7,328 nucleotides of DNA from an uncultured Clostridia bacterium. Its GTDB lineage: Bacteria > Bacillota > Clostridia > Oscillospirales > Acutalibacteraceae. A program made the position numbers and the translations under genes. Location: contig CAMJHU010000086.1 in NCBI GenBank assembly GCA_946405565.1, positions 1 to 7,328 on the forward strand. The letters run 5' to 3'. Numbering within the stretch: the first letter of the stretch is position 1; every line of letters starts with the position of its first letter. This document shows, in pieces, positions 5,951 through 7,328 of this stretch. Under the pieces are notes generated by a model, which did not search any database, was not told where the DNA came from, and worked only from the letters and a program-made list of their open reading frames with translations.

Positions 5951-6861
5951 ACCGACTGGCAACACAGCTTTGCGGCGTGGATTTCAAGAATCCCGTCATC
6001 GCCGCGTCCGGCACCTACGGATTCGGACGCGAATACAACGAATTCTATCCCATCTCCCGTCTCGGCGGCATTTCCTGCAAGGGTATGACCATCCGCGAGA
6101 AACTTGGCAACCCTCCGCCCCGTATTGCCGAAACCCCCGACGGTATGCTCAATTCCGTGGGCTTGCAGAATCCCGGCGTGGAACATTTTATCGAGCATGA
6201 TTTGCCGTGGCTCCGGCAGCAGGATATTGTGGTGATCGCCAATATCGCGGGCGGCACCGAAGAGGATTATGCCGCCATTGCCGAAAAGGTCAACGAAGCC
6301 GATATCGACATGCTGGAACTCAACATCTCCTGTCCCAACGTCAAGGCAGGCGGAGCGGCATTCGGTACTTCTCCCGTGACGGCGGCGCAGATTACCCGGA
6401 TTGTCAAGGACAAATGTCCCCGCAAGCCGCTCATGGTCAAGCTCTCGCCCAATGTCACCAGCATTGCCGAGATTGCCAAAGCGGTGGAATCTGCCGGAGC
6501 GGACAGTGTGTCGCTCATCAACACACTGCTGGGTATGCGCATTGATATCCGCACCCGCCGTCCGATTCTCCGCAACAACAAGGGCGGCATGTCAGGACCG
6601 GCAGTTTTCCCGGTCGCGGTGCGCATGGTCAACGAGGTTTATCAGGCAGTGAAGATTCCCGTGGTAGGTCTGGGCGGCATTGCCACATGGCAGGACGCGA
6701 TTGAAATGGTGCTGGCCGGCGCTTCCGCCATTCAGGTGGGAACCGCGATGTTTGCCGACCCGTATGCCCCGCTGCATATCATCGAGGGCATGGACGAATA
6801 TCTCGAAGAAAACGGCATAGATCATATCGCCGATCTGGTGGGCGGTGTGAAGCTATGGTAA
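5947..6861 (+). CDS. pyrD: Dihydroorotate dehydrogenase B, catalytic subunit PyrD
   Basis: PyrD oxidises dihydroorotate to orotate with FMN, the fourth step of UMP synthesis, working as a complex with PyrK. The 304-residue protein is a TIM barrel of class 1B length. The motif LELNISCPNVKAGG (123-136) contains Cys129, the catalytic base typical of class 1 enzymes. Other family features are AASGTYGFG (19-27), NSVGLQNPGV (69-78), KLSPNVT (165-171) and the FMN phosphate-binding loops GGIATWQDAIEMVLAGA (243-259) and QVGTAMF (263-269). An open frame extends upstream of position 5947, but the ATG there has GGGAGG 10 bases ahead (5931-5936), overlaps the pyrK stop, and begins at the conserved N-terminus. 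The 3' end overlaps ruvX by 7 bases. No pyrE or pyrF is seen in the window. Confidence 0.97.
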   Translation: MNRLATQLCGVDFKNPVIAASGTYGFGREYNEFYPISRLGGISCKGMTIREKLGNPPPRIAETPDGMLNSVGLQNPGVEHFIEHDLPWLRQQDIVVIANIAGGTEEDYAAIAEKVNEADIDMLELNISCPNVKAGGAAFGTSPVTAAQITRIVKDKCPRKPLMVKLSPNVTSIAEIAKAVESAGADSVSLINTLLGMRIDIRTRRPILRNNKGGMSGPAVFPVAVRMVNEVYQAVKIPVVGLGGIATWQDAIEMVLAGASAIQVGTAMFADPYAPLHIIEGMDEYLEENGIDHIADLVGGVKLW

Positions 6862-7289
6862 TCCTGTCGGTGGATTTCGGACTGGCGCGGACGGGTATTG
6901 CCGTGTGCGATCCGGGCGAATTGCTTGCCTCTCCTGTCATGGTGATTGCGGAAAAGTATATCCCCGCGCTGGTGGAGAAAGTGGCGGCTCTCGCCGCTGA
7001 GAAGCAAGCCGGACAGATCGTCGTGGGTCTGCCGGTGAATATGGACGGTTCGGAGGGAGCAAGCGCGCAGAACGTCCGCCGCTTTGCGGATGACCTCGCA
7101 CGCGTCAGCGGTCTGCCGGTGGATTTGCTGGACGAACGCTGCACCACGATGGAGGCGCATCAGTTTCTCAACGCCACCAATACCCGCGGCAAAAAGCGCA
7201 AGGCGGTGGTGGATGCGGTTTCTGCGGTGATTATTCTCGAAAATTATCTCGATAAACGGCGCGCCGCGGCACGTCGGCAGGAATCATGA
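6855..7289 (+). CDS. ruvX: RuvX/YqgF-family putative pre-16S rRNA nuclease / Holliday junction resolvase
   Basis: This 144-residue protein of the family's usual length (about 138-150) adopts an RNase H fold. In other bacteria, members trim the 5' end of 16S rRNA, and they were earlier proposed to cleave Holliday junctions. The sequence shows SVDFGLARTGIAV (5-17) with Asp7, VVGLPVNMDG (56-65), LLDERCTTMEA (91-101) with Glu94, and the C-terminal DAVSAVIILENYLD (120-133) with Asp120. These three acidic residues fit the expected metal-binding set. The ATG lies inside the end of pyrD (ATGGTAA) with only a weak ribosome site (GGCGGTG), so expression probably depends on coupling with pyrD. Its stop overlaps another possible ATG (ATGA). 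The identification rests on several motifs and length; the exact biochemical role in this organism is not shown. Confidence 0.92.
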   Translation: MVILSVDFGLARTGIAVCDPGELLASPVMVIAEKYIPALVEKVAALAAEKQAGQIVVGLPVNMDGSEGASAQNVRRFADDLARVSGLPVDLLDERCTTMEAHQFLNATNTRGKKRKAVVDAVSAVIILENYLDKRRAAARRQES

Positions 7290-7328
7290 GCGGCACGGTT
7301 TCCCTGCCGGTAGGGGTCTATTTTCATG
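7286..7328 (+). CDS. Possible start of a further operon gene, cut by the window edge
   Basis: An ATG at 7286 overlaps the ruvX stop as ATGA and opens a frame MSGTVSLPVGVYFH to the end of the window. The only ribosome-site candidate is AGGA, 3 bases ahead, which is poor. A rival start is the ATG in the last three bases (7326-7328), in another frame, with AGGGG (7312-7316) 9 bases upstream, which is a better site. Some gene very probably begins here, but which frame is used and what it encodes cannot be decided from 43 bases. Confidence 0.3.
   Translation, partial: MSGTVSLPVGVYFH

Noticed and set aside
5144..5965. Long 273-codon open frame on the minus strand opposite pyrK
   Set aside because: It is antisense to a clearly identified pyrK, has no recognisable domain, is rich in Arg/His/Ala as expected from reading the complement of a GC-rich gene, and also spans the pyrK promoter.

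Overview
The window looks like a piece of chromosome from a low-to-moderate GC Firmicute, most likely a member of the Clostridia (Oscillospiraceae/Ruminococcaceae-type). Three things suggest this: sigma-A-like promoters and strong Shine-Dalgarno sequences, a class 1B dihydroorotate dehydrogenase made of PyrK plus PyrD, and a predicted exported leucine-rich-repeat protein next to radA. The assignment is an inference from gene content and signals; no database search was possible. I see no mobile element, CRISPR array, tRNA or rRNA gene. No gene-free stretch exceeds about 125 bases.

Minus strand, positions 1-2968. Read in the direction of transcription, an AraC-family regulator (2968-2078) is followed by a promoter with an extended -10 element (2033-2005). 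That promoter serves a leucine-rich-repeat protein with an N-terminal signal-like segment (1970-666), and then radA (644 to beyond the window edge), which encodes a DNA-repair and recombination ATPase. The LRR gene and radA are 21 bases apart and probably form one transcript. All three genes appear to start with GTG.

Positions 2969-3092 form a divergent AT-rich control region between the AraC-type regulator and a plus-strand MATE-family efflux transporter (3093-4451). The transporter gene overlaps by ATGA a hexapeptide-repeat O-acetyltransferase of the maltose/galactoside acetyltransferase family (4448-5098). The layout suggests a regulated efflux-plus-acetylation module, with the AraC protein as its likely local regulator; the substrate is unknown.

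A second promoter with an extended -10 (5107-5136) drives the last block: pyrK (5177-5950), pyrD (5947-6861), ruvX/yqgF (6855-7289) and the beginning of a further gene at the right edge. The coding sequences overlap by 4 or 7 bases, so they are probably translationally coupled. PyrK and PyrD form the NAD-dependent dihydroorotate dehydrogenase of pyrimidine synthesis. RuvX is a housekeeping RNase-H-fold nuclease-like protein of RNA processing and DNA metabolism.

Nothing here is clearly a new defence or mobile system. The items most worth a second look are the transporter/acetyltransferase/AraC cassette, the LRR protein linked to radA, and the pyrKD-ruvX fusion of pathways in one overlapping operon.
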